Below are positions 52,733 through 62,568 of a stretch of DNA of 64,000 bases, piece by piece. The first letter of the stretch is position 1. Each line of letters starts with the position of its first letter. The notes under the pieces are model-generated. The model ran no database searches. It had not been told where the DNA came from and was given only the letters and a program-made list of their open reading frames with translations. Both the position numbers and the translations under genes were made by a program. Source of the stretch: Variibacter sp. (GTDB lineage: Bacteria; Pseudomonadota; Alphaproteobacteria; Rhizobiales; Xanthobacteraceae); contig JADGHE010000014.1 in assembly GCA_019689555.1 (NCBI GenBank), positions 1 through 64,000 of the forward strand, written 5' to 3'.

Positions 52733-54165
52733 GGCGGATGCGCCGTGCCAAGATCGTTGCAACGCTCGGCCCCGCGTCGAGCGATCCGGCGACGATCGCG
52801 AAACTGTTCCAGGCCGGCGCCGACGTCTTCCGCATCAATATGAGCCACACGACCCACGAGCGCATGCGCGAGTTCGTGGCCGCGATCCGCGACGTCGAAG
52901 AGCGGTACGGACGGCCGATCGGCGTTCTGGTCGACCTGCAGGGGCCGAAGCTGCGCATCGGCACCTTCGCCGGCGATGCGGTGATGCTCGCCAAGGGCGC
53001 GATCTTCGCGCTCGATCACGACCCCTCCCCCGGGGACGAGAGGCGGGTCCACCTGCCGCATCCGGAGGTCCTGTCCGCGCTCGCGCCGGGCGATACGCTC
53101 CTGCTCGACGACGGCCGGATCCGGCTGACCGCGATCGAGACCAGTCCGAGCCGGGTGGTCACCCGCGTCGACGTCGGCGGCCGCCTCTCCAACCGCAAGG
53201 GCGTGAGTCTCCCCGACACGACGGTGCCGTTCTCGGCGCTCACCGCGAAGGATCGCTCCGATCTCGAAGCGGCGTTGAATGCGGGCGCGGACTGGATCGC
53301 GCTCTCCTTCATCCAGCGCGCCGAGGATATCGCCGAGGCGAAGAAGATCACGCGCGGGCGGGCGGCGGTGATGGCCAAGATCGAGAAGCCGCAGGCGCTC
53401 GCGCACGTCACCGACATCCTCGACATGGCCGACGCCATCATGGTGGCGCGCGGCGATCTCGGTGTCGAACTGCCGCTCGAAAAGGTTCCCGGCATCCAGA
53501 AGCAGCTCACGCGCGCGGCGCGCAAATCCGGCAAGCCCGTCGTCGTGGCGACGCAGATGCTCGAATCCATGATTGCCAATCCGGTGCCGACGCGGGCCGA
53601 GGTCTCCGACGTGGCGACCGCGATCTACGAGGGCGCCGATGCGGTGATGCTGTCGGCCGAGTCGGCCTCCGGCCAGTTTCCCGTCGAGGCGGTGGCGACG
53701 ATGAACCGCATCGCCGAGGAGGTGGAGGGCGACCCGATCTACCGGTCGATCATCCAGGCCTCGCGCGCCGAGCCCGAGGCGACCGGCGCCGACGCGATCG
53801 CGGCGGCGGCCCGGCAGATCGCCGAGACCCTCGAGCTCGCCGCGGTCGTGTGCTGGACCAGCTCCGGCGCGACGGGCCTGCGCGTTGCGCGCGAACGGCC
53901 AAAGCCGCCCATCGTCGCGATCTCCCCCAACATGTCCACCGGCCGCAAGCTCTCGCTGGCGTGGGGCGTGCATTGCGTCGTCGCGCAGGATGCGCGCGAT
54001 CAGGACGACATGGTGGACCGCGCCTGCCGCATCGCCTTCAAGGACGCCTTCGTGCAGCCGGGCCAGCGCATCATCGTGGTGGCCGGCGTGCCCTTCGGCA
54101 CGCCGGGCGCCACCAACATGGTGCGCATCGCCTATGTGAGCAACCAGGCCGCGGCCGAGGATTAG
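52729..54165 (+). CDS. pyk: Pyruvate kinase
   Basis: Pyk converts PEP and ADP to pyruvate and ATP. The 478-residue enzyme shows RRAKIVATLGPASSDPATIA, ADVFRINMSHTTHERMREFV, VDLQGPKLRIGTF, KDRSDLEAALNAGADWIALS, FIQRAEDI, VMAKIEKPQALAHVTDILDM with the catalytic lysine, and MVARGDLGVELPLEKVPGIQ. The C-terminal allosteric-domain segment VVCWTSSGATGLRVARERPK is present. The start at 52729 overlaps the DUF1036 stop by four bases. It closes the operon that also holds glycerate kinase. Confidence 0.96.
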   Translation: MRRMRRAKIVATLGPASSDPATIAKLFQAGADVFRINMSHTTHERMREFVAAIRDVEERYGRPIGVLVDLQGPKLRIGTFAGDAVMLAKGAIFALDHDPSPGDERRVHLPHPEVLSALAPGDTLLLDDGRIRLTAIETSPSRVVTRVDVGGRLSNRKGVSLPDTTVPFSALTAKDRSDLEAALNAGADWIALSFIQRAEDIAEAKKITRGRAAVMAKIEKPQALAHVTDILDMADAIMVARGDLGVELPLEKVPGIQKQLTRAARKSGKPVVVATQMLESMIANPVPTRAEVSDVATAIYEGADAVMLSAESASGQFPVEAVATMNRIAEEVEGDPIYRSIIQASRAEPEATGADAIAAAARQIAETLELAAVVCWTSSGATGLRVARERPKPPIVAISPNMSTGRKLSLAWGVHCVVAQDARDQDDMVDRACRIAFKDAFVQPGQRIIVVAGVPFGTPGATNMVRIAYVSNQAAAED

Positions 54166-54837
54166 AGTTTCGCATCAACGGAATGCGCGCGTTCCGTGCC
54201 GGCGAAGGCGTGCGCCCCGTCCTCCGCGGCGCCGGCGCCGAGAGCGCCTTGCGGGCGGCTCGGAACGATCGGGTAAGGCCGGTCGGTGTCCGCCAGCTCG
54301 ACCACGCGGATTGCGGCAGCTCCTCCTTCTCCTCGGGGCCGTGAGCAGGGTGGGCGCCCAACCGCTGACGCATTTGAGAGCTAACGTGCCGTCATCCGGG
54401 CCGTTACCCAAGGGGAGACACCCGTGCAGGTCCATATCCATTCGGTTTCCACAGCCGTCGGCCGCGTATCGCCGGCCGACAACTTGCGCGGCTGTTATTC
54501 GGTTGACGGGCGCACATCCGGTCGCGCGATCGGCAAGGACGGCTCCGTCTCCATCCTCATTCGAAATCACGCGGCGGGAAGCTCGGTTCTCGTCACGTCA
54601 AGCGGTGGCCGGGCAGTTCCGCGCCACCTTCAAGGAATTTTCCACCGCGCCGGAAGCCGGCATCGTTCTGCGTCGATCAGGCGCTTGAAGCGATGGAGAA
54701 TTCATCCGTCGGCTCCGGTCGATGACGGGTGCTTAAGTCATCAGGCCGCGTTGGCGGCCGGGGCTTGAAAAGGGGGCGTGGCCGGCGCCGATCGCGGGGT
54801 TTCGACCGCCTTCGACGCGCTCGCAAGGGAGCCCGGC
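54166..54837. other. Region without a firmly recognised gene
   Basis: The 672 bases between pyk and the sulfatase module contain only doubtful frames. The best is a GTG at 54424 with AAGGGGAGACACCC upstream, starting MQVHIHSVSTAVGRVSPADN, but it drifts into Arg/Ser-rich sequence after about 55 codons. A second frame near 54580-54688 ends FKEFSTAPEAGIVLRRSGA and looks more protein-like. Together they could be a frame-disrupted small gene. The base composition from 54370 to 54720 is less GC-rich than around it. Confidence 0.35.
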
Positions 54838-55827
54838 ATGAAGGCCATGCCACACCGCAGCCAATCCGCGCCGGCCGATGCGGCGGGGAGAGGTGATCCC
54901 TCGCGCACGAGCATGGTGTTCGTTCCTGGCGGTACGTTCCGCATGGGATCAGACAAACACTACCTGGAGGAAGCGCCGGCGCACCGCGCCACCGTCGATG
55001 CGTTTTACATGGACCGCACGCCGGTGACGAACCGGCAGTTCAAGGACTTCGTCAAGGCGACCGGCCACGTCACCTTCGCCGAGATCCCGCCCGATCCAAG
55101 AGACTATCCCGGGGCGCTCCCGCACATGCTCTATGCCGGTTCGCTCGTCTTCACGGCGCCGCCGCACAAGGTGGATCTGCGCGACTGGAGCCAGTGGTGG
55201 ACCTTCCTCAAGGGCGCGGACTGGCGCCATCCCTACGGCCCCAAGAGCAACATCAACGCGCTCGACCATCATCCGGTGGTGCACGTCACGTTCGCCGATG
55301 CGCTCGCTTACGCGCGCTGGGCCGGCAAGGCGCTGCCCACCGAAGCCGAATGGGAATTCGCCGCGCGCGGCGGGCTCGAAGGGGCGGAGTTCGCCTGGGG
55401 CGAGACGTTCACGCCCGGCGGGCGCCATATGGCCAATACGTGGCAGGGCGATTTCCCTCGGCAGAATCTCATTGCGGACGGCTTCGAGCGGACCTCGCCC
55501 GTCACCGCCTTCCCGCCGAACGGCTACGGCCTCTACGACATGATCGGCAACGTCTGGGAATGGACCACCGACTGGTATTCGCCCCGGCACGCGGCCGACG
55601 CGCCGAAGGCGTGCTGCATTCCCGAAAATCCGCGCGGCGGGCGCGAGGAGGCGAGCTACGACCCTTGCCAACCGCACATCAGGATTCCGCGCAAGATTTT
55701 GAAAGGCGGCTCGCATCTCTGCGCGCCCAACTATTGTCGCCGCTATCGCCCGGCGGCCCGGCATCCTGAACCGATCGATACGTCGACGAGCCATGTCGGC
55801 TTCAGGTGTGTCCTGAGGCCGACGTGA
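54838..55827 (+). CDS. Formylglycine-generating enzyme (SUMF1 family)
   Basis: This 329-residue protein oxidises the active-site cysteine of sulfatases to formylglycine. The FGE-sulfatase domain starts MVFVPGGTFRMGSDKHYLEE. It contains PVTNRQFKDFVKATGHVTFA, HHPVVHVTFADALAYARWAG, KALPTEAEWEFAARGG, MIGNVWEWTTDWY and the catalytic pair CAPNYC within GGSHLCAPNYCRRYRPAARH. The C-x4-C spacing matches the Cys336/Cys341 pair of the human enzyme. ATG 54838 has AAGGGAG six bases upstream; a GTG at 54778 would add 20 residues. The sulfatase it probably activates starts 48 bases downstream. Confidence 0.93.
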   Translation: MKAMPHRSQSAPADAAGRGDPSRTSMVFVPGGTFRMGSDKHYLEEAPAHRATVDAFYMDRTPVTNRQFKDFVKATGHVTFAEIPPDPRDYPGALPHMLYAGSLVFTAPPHKVDLRDWSQWWTFLKGADWRHPYGPKSNINALDHHPVVHVTFADALAYARWAGKALPTEAEWEFAARGGLEGAEFAWGETFTPGGRHMANTWQGDFPRQNLIADGFERTSPVTAFPPNGYGLYDMIGNVWEWTTDWYSPRHAADAPKACCIPENPRGGREEASYDPCQPHIRIPRKILKGGSHLCAPNYCRRYRPAARHPEPIDTSTSHVGFRCVLRPT

Positions 55828-55875
55828 AGTCGTGAGCACCATCTGGGGAGGTGATCGACCAGAGGAGTGCCGAGC

Positions 55876-58281
55876 ATGACGAGACGGATGACCTTGCTGG
55901 CCACCGCCAGTGTCGCACTGACGACCATTTTGGCGCTGCGGGCCGGGGCCCAGGAGGTGCTGCCCCAACCCGAACAATCGTTCAAGGGCCACATCGGCCG
56001 CACGGCGAAGGATTCCACCACCGACTTCCCCAAGGAAGTCCAGGCGCCCAAAGGCGCGCCCAACATTCTGCTCATCTTGACCGACGACGTGGGCTTTGCC
56101 GCGACCAGCCCGTTCGGCGGGCCAATTCCGACGACGACGTTCGAACGGCTGGCAAATGCGGGACTGCGCTACACGCAGTTCCATACCACGGCGCTGTGCT
56201 CACCGACCCGCGCCGCCCTTCTGACGGGACGCAACCACCATAGTTGCGCGACCGGCGTCATCATGGAACTCGGCACCGGCTACCCCGGCTACAACACGCT
56301 CATGCCCCGGAGCTGCGGCACGTTCGCCGAGGTGCTCAAGCAGAACGGCTACAACACGGCTTGGTACGGCAAGAACCATAATGTCCCCGATTGGCACTCG
56401 AGCCAGGCGGGCCCGTTCGATCTGTGGCCCACCGGGCTCGGCTTCGAATATTTCTATGGCTTCCTCGGCGGCGACGCCAACCAGTGGGCGCCCGCACTCT
56501 TCGAGAACACGCAGCCCATCGAGCCGCCGCATGACGACCCCGACTACTTCTTCGATAAGGATTTGGCGGACCATGCCATTGCGCGCATCCGCATGCTGCG
56601 CGCCGTCGCGCCGGACAAGCCGTGGATCCAATACTACGCGACCGGCACCGCCCACGCGCCGCACCACGCGCCCAAGGACTGGATCGCCAAGTTCAAGGGC
56701 ATGTTCGACCAGGGCTGGGACAAAATGCGGGAGGAGAGCTTCGCCCGTCAAAAGCGGATGGGCATCGTCCCGGCGGATGCGAAGCTGACCCCGCGCCCTG
56801 CCGAGATTCCCGCATGGGACTCGTTCGATGCCGACCACAAGAAGGTCTTCGCCCGCATGATGGAGGTTTACGCCGCCGCGCTGGCGCATGCCGATTACCA
56901 GATGGGCCGCATTCTCGACGCTGTCGAGGAAATGGGCGAACTCGACAACACGCTCGTGATCTACATTCAGGGCGACAACGGCGCCAGCGCCGAGGGCACG
57001 CCGCAGGGCCTGCTCAACGAAATGGCCATCATGAACAATATCCCGGAGGATTTCAGCCAGATCCTCAGGCGAATGGACGAGCTCGGTTCCGTCACGACCT
57101 ACAACCACTACCCCGTGGGCTGGGCGCACGCGATGGACACGCCTTTCCAGTGGACCAAGCAGATCGCCTCCCACTTCGGCGGCACACGCAATGGCCTGGT
57201 CATCTCCTGGCCCGCCCGCATCAAGGACAAGGGCGGCATCCGCACGCAGTTCCACCACGTCACGGACATCGCGCCGACGATCCTCGAAGTGACCGGGCTG
57301 CAAATGCCGGCGGCGCTGAACGGCGTGCCGCAGAAGCCGATCGAAGGCACGAGCATGGTTTACTCGTTCGATGACGCCAGGGCGCCCTCGAAACATCGCA
57401 TGCAGTATTTCGAGATGTTTGCCAACCGCGCCATCTACAGCGATGGCTGGGTCGCCGCCACCACGCCGACAGCCCTCCCGTGGGAGGTGCTCGCCAAAGA
57501 TATCGATGTGATCAGCGGGTTCAAATGGGAGCTTTACAACGTCGCCAACGACTTCAGCCAGGCCGTCGACCTCGCCGACAAGGAGCCGGCGAAGCTGCGC
57601 GAGTTGCAGGATCTGTTCTGGGTGGAGGCCTCCAAATACAATGTGCTCCCGCTCGACAACAGCAAGGTCGAGCGTTTCGACGTCAGCATCCGCCCGAGCC
57701 TGACCCGCGGGCGCAGCGTGTTCACCTATTACGCCGGCCAGACGCGGATCCCCGAGGGCGCCGCGCCGGATCTGAAGAACAAGTCCTGGAAGATCGGGGC
57801 CGACGTGGACATTCCCGCGGGCGGCGTGGGCGGCGTGATCGCGACGCAGGGCGGCCGCTTCAACGGCTGGGGCCTCTACCTGCTCGGCGGCAGGCCGGTG
57901 TTCCACTACAACCTCGTCGGTGTCGATTGGTTCACCATCGCAGGCAATGACGCGCTCGCCCCCGGCAAGCACGTCATCCTGGTGGACTTCAAATATGACG
58001 GCGGCGGCATCGGCAAAGGCGCCACGGTCACGATCAACGTGGACGACAAGCCGGTCGCCGAAGGCCGCGTGAACCGAACATATGCGTTCCGGACCGCGCT
58101 CGACGAGACGTTCGACGTCGGCGAGGATACCGGCACGCCCGTCAGCGAGAGCTATCGCGTGCCATTCAAGTTCGCCGGCAGACTGAATCGCGTCCTCATC
58201 CGGCTCGGCGATGAGAAGCTCAGTGCGGAGGACGAGGAGCAGATTCGCCGCGCCAAGGCCGCGATCACTTTGTCTCAGTGA
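55876..58281 (+). CDS. Arylsulfatase (Cys-type, periplasmic)
   Basis: This 801-residue protein hydrolyses sulfate esters. A signal peptide covers about residues 1-25 (ALRAGAQE). The sulfatase domain has [20 protein letters not shown] with metal-binding aspartates and [20 protein letters not shown]. The C-x-P-x-R motif there is the site of formylglycine formation. [20 protein letters not shown] and [19 protein letters not shown] are further motifs. The long C-terminal region (from about 590) forms the domain typical of the larger 760-800-residue arylsulfatases. The start at 55876 has AGAGGAG upstream. The upstream SUMF1 gene should supply its maturation. The natural substrate is unknown. Confidence 0.94.
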   Translation: MTRRMTLLATASVALTTILALRAGAQEVLPQPEQSFKGHIGRTAKDSTTDFPKEVQAPKGAPNILLILTDDVGFAATSPFGGPIPTTTFERLANAGLRYTQFHTTALCSPTRAALLTGRNHHSCATGVIMELGTGYPGYNTLMPRSCGTFAEVLKQNGYNTAWYGKNHNVPDWHSSQAGPFDLWPTGLGFEYFYGFLGGDANQWAPALFENTQPIEPPHDDPDYFFDKDLADHAIARIRMLRAVAPDKPWIQYYATGTAHAPHHAPKDWIAKFKGMFDQGWDKMREESFARQKRMGIVPADAKLTPRPAEIPAWDSFDADHKKVFARMMEVYAAALAHADYQMGRILDAVEEMGELDNTLVIYIQGDNGASAEGTPQGLLNEMAIMNNIPEDFSQILRRMDELGSVTTYNHYPVGWAHAMDTPFQWTKQIASHFGGTRNGLVISWPARIKDKGGIRTQFHHVTDIAPTILEVTGLQMPAALNGVPQKPIEGTSMVYSFDDARAPSKHRMQYFEMFANRAIYSDGWVAATTPTALPWEVLAKDIDVISGFKWELYNVANDFSQAVDLADKEPAKLRELQDLFWVEASKYNVLPLDNSKVERFDVSIRPSLTRGRSVFTYYAGQTRIPEGAAPDLKNKSWKIGADVDIPAGGVGGVIATQGGRFNGWGLYLLGGRPVFHYNLVGVDWFTIAGNDALAPGKHVILVDFKYDGGGIGKGATVTINVDDKPVAEGRVNRTYAFRTALDETFDVGEDTGTPVSESYRVPFKFAGRLNRVLIRLGDEKLSAEDEEQIRRAKAAITLSQ

Positions 58282-58471
58282 GCGGGCAAGACGACCCGAT
58301 TGGATGGAACGCGCGGGAGTCGGCGGATCGCCGGGCGTCCTCCGTCGACGTCCGTCCGTTCCGAAGCGAGTCCATGACGTCCCCCGAGCGGGCGCCGGTC
58401 AGCGTCGATTGCGTGGCGGGTCGTTGGGCCTGATCGATCTCGCTGCGAACGACTGCGGTGTCGGACGCCGG

Positions 58472-59350
58472 TCACGCCTCGGCCCCTTGCTTCTCCGCCA
58501 AGGGCGCGACGTTCCGCGGGATCGTCACGGTGAACAGGGTGCCCGCCCCGGGCGAACTGTCCAAACGGATGGCGCCGCCCATGGCGTCGACGAGCTGACG
58601 AACGACCCAGAGTCCGATGCCGAAACCGGCCTTCGTGCCGTAGGCGACCGCGCGCTCGAAGGGTTGGAAAATGCGCTCCTGGTCCTCGGGCGTCAGGCCG
58701 ATGCCGTTGTCGCGAACCTGGAGCACGAGCGTCTCGCCCTGCGACAGCGCCGAGACATGGATCGGCTTGCCGGCGCCGTATTTGATGGCGTTGAGCAGCA
58801 GATTGTCCAGGATCTGTTCGAGCGCGAGACGGTCGGCGTGCACCACGAGCCCCTGTTCGACTGCGAGCGTCAGGGTCGAGCCCGAGAGCTGGGTTGCGGG
58901 CTCGAACGCCGAGGCGGCGTTGCGCACCAGCTCGCCGACGTCGATGCGGCTGACCTCGAGGCGCAGCCGGCCGCTCGTGATGCGCGAGACGTCGAGCAAC
59001 GTGGTGGCGCGCTTGACGTAGAGCGCGATGAGCCATTCGAGGCGCTCGACGGCCTGCTCGATCTCGCGGAGCGAGCAGGCCTCGCTGCGCAGGAGCCGGC
59101 GCAGGCGCTGCACATATCCCACGATCGGGGTCATCGGATTGCGCAGCTCGTGCGCGGCGAGCGCGAGGAAGTCGTCGCGCGCGGCAAGAGCGGCCGTCAG
59201 TTCCGCGTTGCGGCGCTCGAGTTCGGCGACAAGCGAGTCCTTGTCCGCGCCATCGTCCGCGCCATCGGCTGTTGCGGTCAACTCACCTCCAGCACGGCTG
59301 AGGGTGACCCCCCGCCTTTTCGCATCCTGTGCGGCCTTCTGCCTGCGCAA
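58472..59350 (-). CDS. Orphan sensor histidine kinase, soluble
   Basis: This protein of about 292 residues has a short coiled-coil start (ELERRNAELTAALAARDDFL) and the H-box ALAAHELRNPMTPIVGYVQR. The ATPase domain follows with N-box EQILDNLLLNAIKYGAGKPI, G1 DNGIGLTPEDQERIF and G2 GTKAGFGIGLWVVRQLVDAM. No membrane segment or obvious sensory domain is present, and no response regulator lies nearby. The start is uncertain: TTG at 59350 is the farthest candidate. It may act with a distant regulator or as part of a hybrid pathway. Confidence 0.85.
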   Translation of the reverse strand: MRRQKAAQDAKRRGVTLSRAGGELTATADGADDGADKDSLVAELERRNAELTAALAARDDFLALAAHELRNPMTPIVGYVQRLRRLLRSEACSLREIEQAVERLEWLIALYVKRATTLLDVSRITSGRLRLEVSRIDVGELVRNAASAFEPATQLSGSTLTLAVEQGLVVHADRLALEQILDNLLLNAIKYGAGKPIHVSALSQGETLVLQVRDNGIGLTPEDQERIFQPFERAVAYGTKAGFGIGLWVVRQLVDAMGGAIRLDSSPGAGTLFTVTIPRNVAPLAEKQGAEA

Positions 59351-59443
59351 TTGAGGCCAAAGAATGATCGTCGCCGGCAGGGAGAGCGACGATGGTCCGG
59401 CCCGGCGCGCCCCGCGGCGGCCGCGAGCAGAGGCGGAGGAGCC

Positions 59444-60082
59444 TCAGATGGCGCGGCCCTCGATCTTGGCGCTGAGGTCCTTGATGAGATCCGGGACGCG
59501 CGGAAGGTAGGGGTGGATTTCGAGCGCGCGGCGGAAGGCTTCAAGCGCCCGCTTGTCTTCGCCCAGTTCCTGCATGACGAGGCCGAGGCCGACGAGCGCT
59601 CCGAAGTGCCGCGGCTCCCGCGCCAGCACCTGGCGCAGGTCGAGCATCGCGCTGCCGAAATCCTTCTGCATGAAATGCAGCGTCGCGCGCCGGTTCCAGG
59701 CCTCCACGTAGTCGGGCTTGATCTCGACCACGGCGTCGAGAAGCCGAAGGGCGAGGTCGATGTCCTTGGCATCGACGGCCGCCTTGACGCGGGTCATCAG
59801 CAGGTCGGCCGTGTCGCTGCCGGAGGCGAGCCAGAGCGCCAGAATGCGATTTTCCACGATCTTGGCGCTTGCGGCGTCCGGCGCCGCCTTGAGCGCACCG
59901 AACAGGAAGTCGAGGTTCTGTCCCCCGCGGCTCCCGGGACGCGGATGCTTGGGCGCGGCTGCGCCGGCGGCGGCCGCATCGCCCTCGGCCAGCGCGGCCG
60001 GCGGCAACGCACACGCCAAAGCGGCGACCGCGCCCGCCGCCGCGAGCGCGATGCACCACAGGCGCGATCCAGATCTCCTCAT
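59444..60082 (-). CDS. Exported TPR-repeat protein
   Basis: This 212-residue protein has a signal-like N-terminus RLWCIALAAAGAVAALACAL ending near ALAEG. TPR-like helices follow, including DIDLALRLLDAVVEIKPDYV, EAWNRRATLHFMQKDFGSAM and ALVGLGLVMQELGEDKRALE. It is predicted to be periplasmic and to mediate protein contacts. The frame continues upstream without sense to 61078. ATG 60082 is chosen because it gives a clean signal peptide, although no ribosome site is visible. The next gene upstream on the strand is rpmJ. Confidence 0.78.
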   Translation of the reverse strand: MRRSGSRLWCIALAAAGAVAALACALPPAALAEGDAAAAGAAAPKHPRPGSRGGQNLDFLFGALKAAPDAASAKIVENRILALWLASGSDTADLLMTRVKAAVDAKDIDLALRLLDAVVEIKPDYVEAWNRRATLHFMQKDFGSAMLDLRQVLAREPRHFGALVGLGLVMQELGEDKRALEAFRRALEIHPYLPRVPDLIKDLSAKIEGRAI

Positions 60083-60171
60083 GGGGGGAATTGTAATCCG
60101 CAAAGAGGGCCGCGCCAACCGCGCGCAGGCCTTCAAATGCGGGTCGCCCGGCCGCGGTTCCCCGCCCGCGC

Positions 60172-60297
60172 TCAGCCCTGCCGCGCCTTGTACCGCCGCT
60201 GCGTCTTGTTGATCACGTAAACGCGGCCCTTGCGGCGCACGAGCCGGTTGTCGCGGTGGCGGCCGCGCAGCGATTTCAAGGAATTGCGAACCTTCAT
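60172..60297 (-). CDS. rpmJ: Ribosomal protein bL36, cysteine-free type
   Basis: The 41-residue product reads [20 protein letters not shown] and [21 protein letters not shown]. It matches the zinc-independent bL36 variant found in alphaproteobacteria: none of the zinc-binding cysteines or histidine set of the classical form is present. It sits in the large ribosomal subunit near the peptidyl transferase centre. The start at 60297 begins MKVRN as expected. The small size and basic composition are typical. Confidence 0.95.
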   Translation of the reverse strand: MKVRNSLKSLRGRHRDNRLVRRKGRVYVINKTQRRYKARQG

Positions 60298-60399
60298 GAC
60301 TTCGGCCTTCAAAAGCGCGGCGAACTGCTCGCAGCTCGCGGTCGCGAAATTCCGGGCGTTCATAGGCAGCGCCGCGCACCCTGTCAACGCCGCGGGGCC

Positions 60400-60726
60400 T
60401 CAAGGCGCCTCGCGCGTGACCAGCTTGAGCCCCACCACCCCGGCCACGATCAGCCCCAGGCACACGAGGCGCAGCGGCTCGCGCGACTCGCCGAACAGGA
60501 CCATGCCCAGCACCGCCGTGCCGGCGGCGCCGATGCCGACCCACACCGCATAGGCGGTCCCGACCGGCAGCGAGCGGACCGCATATTCGAGCAGGAGCAC
60601 GCTCAGCACCATCGCCGCCAGCGTGCCGAGCGAGGGCCAGAGCCGGGAGAAGCCGTCGGTGTATTTGAGGCCGATCGCCCAGGCGACCTCGAACAGTCCG
60701 GCCACGAACAGGGATAACCAGGCCAT
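60400..60726 (-). CDS. sugE: SMR-family exporter SugE/Gdx
   Basis: This 108-residue protein has four membrane helices and begins [20 protein letters not shown], with Glu13 in the essential proton/substrate-binding position. It continues [12 protein letters not shown], the SugE-specific loop, then [20 protein letters not shown]. SugE/Gdx proteins export guanidinium as antiparallel dimers. The start at 60726 fits the 105-residue E. coli protein. An AT-rich patch TAAAGATACTAATAA (minus strand near 60810-60825) may be its promoter. I looked for a guanidine-II riboswitch upstream but did not find a convincing one. Confidence 0.92.
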   Translation of the reverse strand: MAWLSLFVAGLFEVAWAIGLKYTDGFSRLWPSLGTLAAMVLSVLLLEYAVRSLPVGTAYAVWVGIGAAGTAVLGMVLFGESREPLRLVCLGLIVAGVVGLKLVTREAP

Positions 60727-61212
60727 CGGCAATCCGGCCCAAAGGAGAGACACGACCGAGGCGGCGGGCATCCGCGCGTCGACCCTCTGCGCCGCCGTCG
60801 GGCGGCTTATTAGTATCTTTAGGGGCCGGCGCAAGCGGGACCCGAGGGCGCGCGGGACCGGAGGGGCGGGCGGAGCCGGGGAAGCGGCCATGCCGCCCGC
60901 GGGCGGCGGGCCTTCCAAGGGCGCGCCACGCAGCGCCCGAATGCGCGCTGGCTTCGCCGTCGCCCATGGCCGGGCCCCGGCGGGCCCTGGCACGCGGACG
61001 GCCCGTCGCGGCCGCCCGCCCCGCGGCGGTTGCGGCGCGCGCCGGCGCTCTCGGGAACGCAGCGCGGCCTGCGATCATTGATCCGGTTCTGCGACGAGGC
61101 AGCGAAGACCATGGGGATCATGGGCGCCGCGCACGATTCGACCGTCATTGACCGCGCGAGCGAGCGCCGCGCTATTTTGGGCGGGTCGGACATCACCCGT
61201 AAGGCCGCCACG

Positions 61213-62568
61213 ATGGATGCTGCAACGAGTCCGCTCCTCACCGATCTTTATCAGCTCAACATGATCCAGGCCTATCTGGGCCACGGGGAGACGAAGACGG
61301 CGGTATTCGAATTCTTCGTGCGCAGGCTGCCGCCGCGGCGCGGGTTTCTCGTGGCGGCGGGGCTCGAGCCCGCGCTCGACTTCCTCGAGAATCTCCGCTT
61401 CTCGGCCGACGAGCTAGAGTGGCTGGAACGATGCGGCCGGTTCGGGGCGGATCTCATCGACTATCTCGCGAAGTTTCGCTTCAGCGGCGACGTTCACGCG
61501 ATGCCCGAGGGCACGGTGTTCTTCGCCAACGAGCCGATTCTGCGCGTGACGGCGCCTTTGCCGGAGGCGCAGCTCGTGGAAACGCGCCTGACCAGCCTGC
61601 TGCACTTCCAGTCGCTCATCGCGGCGAAGGCGGCGCGGATGGTGCTCGCGGCCCCGGGCAAGGTGCTCGTCGATTTCGGCCTGCGGCGGGCGCACGGCGC
61701 GGACGCGGGGCTCATGGCCGCGCGCGCGAGCTACATCGCGGGCTTCGCCGGCACCGCGACGGTGCTCGCCGAGAAGGTGTTCGGCATCCCGACCTACGGG
61801 ACCATGGCGCACTCCTTCATCCAGGCCTTCGACAGCGAAACGGAGGCCTTCGAAGTCTTCGCCCGCGCGCGACCCGACAATCTCGTGCTGCTGATCGACA
61901 CCTACGACACCGAAGCCGCGGCGCGGAAGGTGGTCGCCCTCGCGCCGCGGCTCAAGGCGGCGGGAATAAGAGTGCGCGGCGTGCGCCTCGACAGCGGCGA
62001 TCTCGTCGCGCTCTCGAAGAGCGTGCGCCGCATTCTCGACCAGGGCGGGCTGTCGGACGTCACGATCTTCGCGAGCGGCGGGATCGACGAGGACGCACTC
62101 GCGGCGCTCGCGCGGGAACAGGCGCCCATCGACGGCTTTGGTATCGGCACGAGCCTCGCGACGTCTTCCGACGTGCCGGCGCTCGATTGCGCCTACAAGC
62201 TGCAGGAGTATGCTGGATTGGCGCGGCGCAAGCACTCGGCGGGAAAATCCACCTGGCCGGGCCGCAAGCAGGTGTGGCGGCGCTACGGACCGGACGGCCG
62301 CATGGCCGGCGACATCCTGTCGCTCGAGGATGACGCTCAGCCCGGCGAGCCGCTGCTTCAACCCGTGATGCGGGGCGGCCGGCGCATCGGCCCGCGGCCG
62401 ACGCTGGAGGAGATCCGGGCCCATGCGCGGCGCGAGCTCGCCCGCTTGCCCGAGCCTTTGCGCCGGCTCGAACCCGCGGCGTCCTATCCGGTGCAGGTGG
62501 CCGACGCCCTGGTTTGCCTCTCCGCCGAGGTCGACCGCCGCCTGGCGCGACAGGAGGCGCAAGCATGA
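61213..62568 (+). CDS. pncB: Nicotinate phosphoribosyltransferase
   Basis: PncB makes nicotinate mononucleotide from nicotinate and PRPP for NAD salvage. The 451-residue protein begins MDAATSPLLTDLYQLNMIQA. It shows TAVFEFFVRRLPPRRGFLVA, DFGLRRAHGADAGLMAARAS, PTYGTMAHSFIQAFDSETEA, LLIDTYDTEAA, VRGVRLDSGDLVALSKSVRR and DGFGIGTSLATSSDVPALDC (phosphoribosyl binding). The start at 61213 is the family start. Its stop overlaps the nicotinamidase start by four bases, so the salvage enzymes are translationally coupled. Confidence 0.95.
   Translation: MDAATSPLLTDLYQLNMIQAYLGHGETKTAVFEFFVRRLPPRRGFLVAAGLEPALDFLENLRFSADELEWLERCGRFGADLIDYLAKFRFSGDVHAMPEGTVFFANEPILRVTAPLPEAQLVETRLTSLLHFQSLIAAKAARMVLAAPGKVLVDFGLRRAHGADAGLMAARASYIAGFAGTATVLAEKVFGIPTYGTMAHSFIQAFDSETEAFEVFARARPDNLVLLIDTYDTEAAARKVVALAPRLKAAGIRVRGVRLDSGDLVALSKSVRRILDQGGLSDVTIFASGGIDEDALAALAREQAPIDGFGIGTSLATSSDVPALDCAYKLQEYAGLARRKHSAGKSTWPGRKQVWRRYGPDGRMAGDILSLEDDAQPGEPLLQPVMRGGRRIGPRPTLEEIRAHARRELARLPEPLRRLEPAASYPVQVADALVCLSAEVDRRLARQEAQA

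Noticed and set aside
54424-54768. 115-codon frame with a plausible ribosome site
   Set aside because: Only the first half looks protein-like and no family is recognisable; recorded as an uncertain region rather than a gene.
60727-60860. Guanidine-II riboswitch upstream of sugE/gdx
   Set aside because: One GC hairpin (GCCGCC-CGAC-GGCGGC) exists but its loop is not ACGR and no second matching stem-loop was found.
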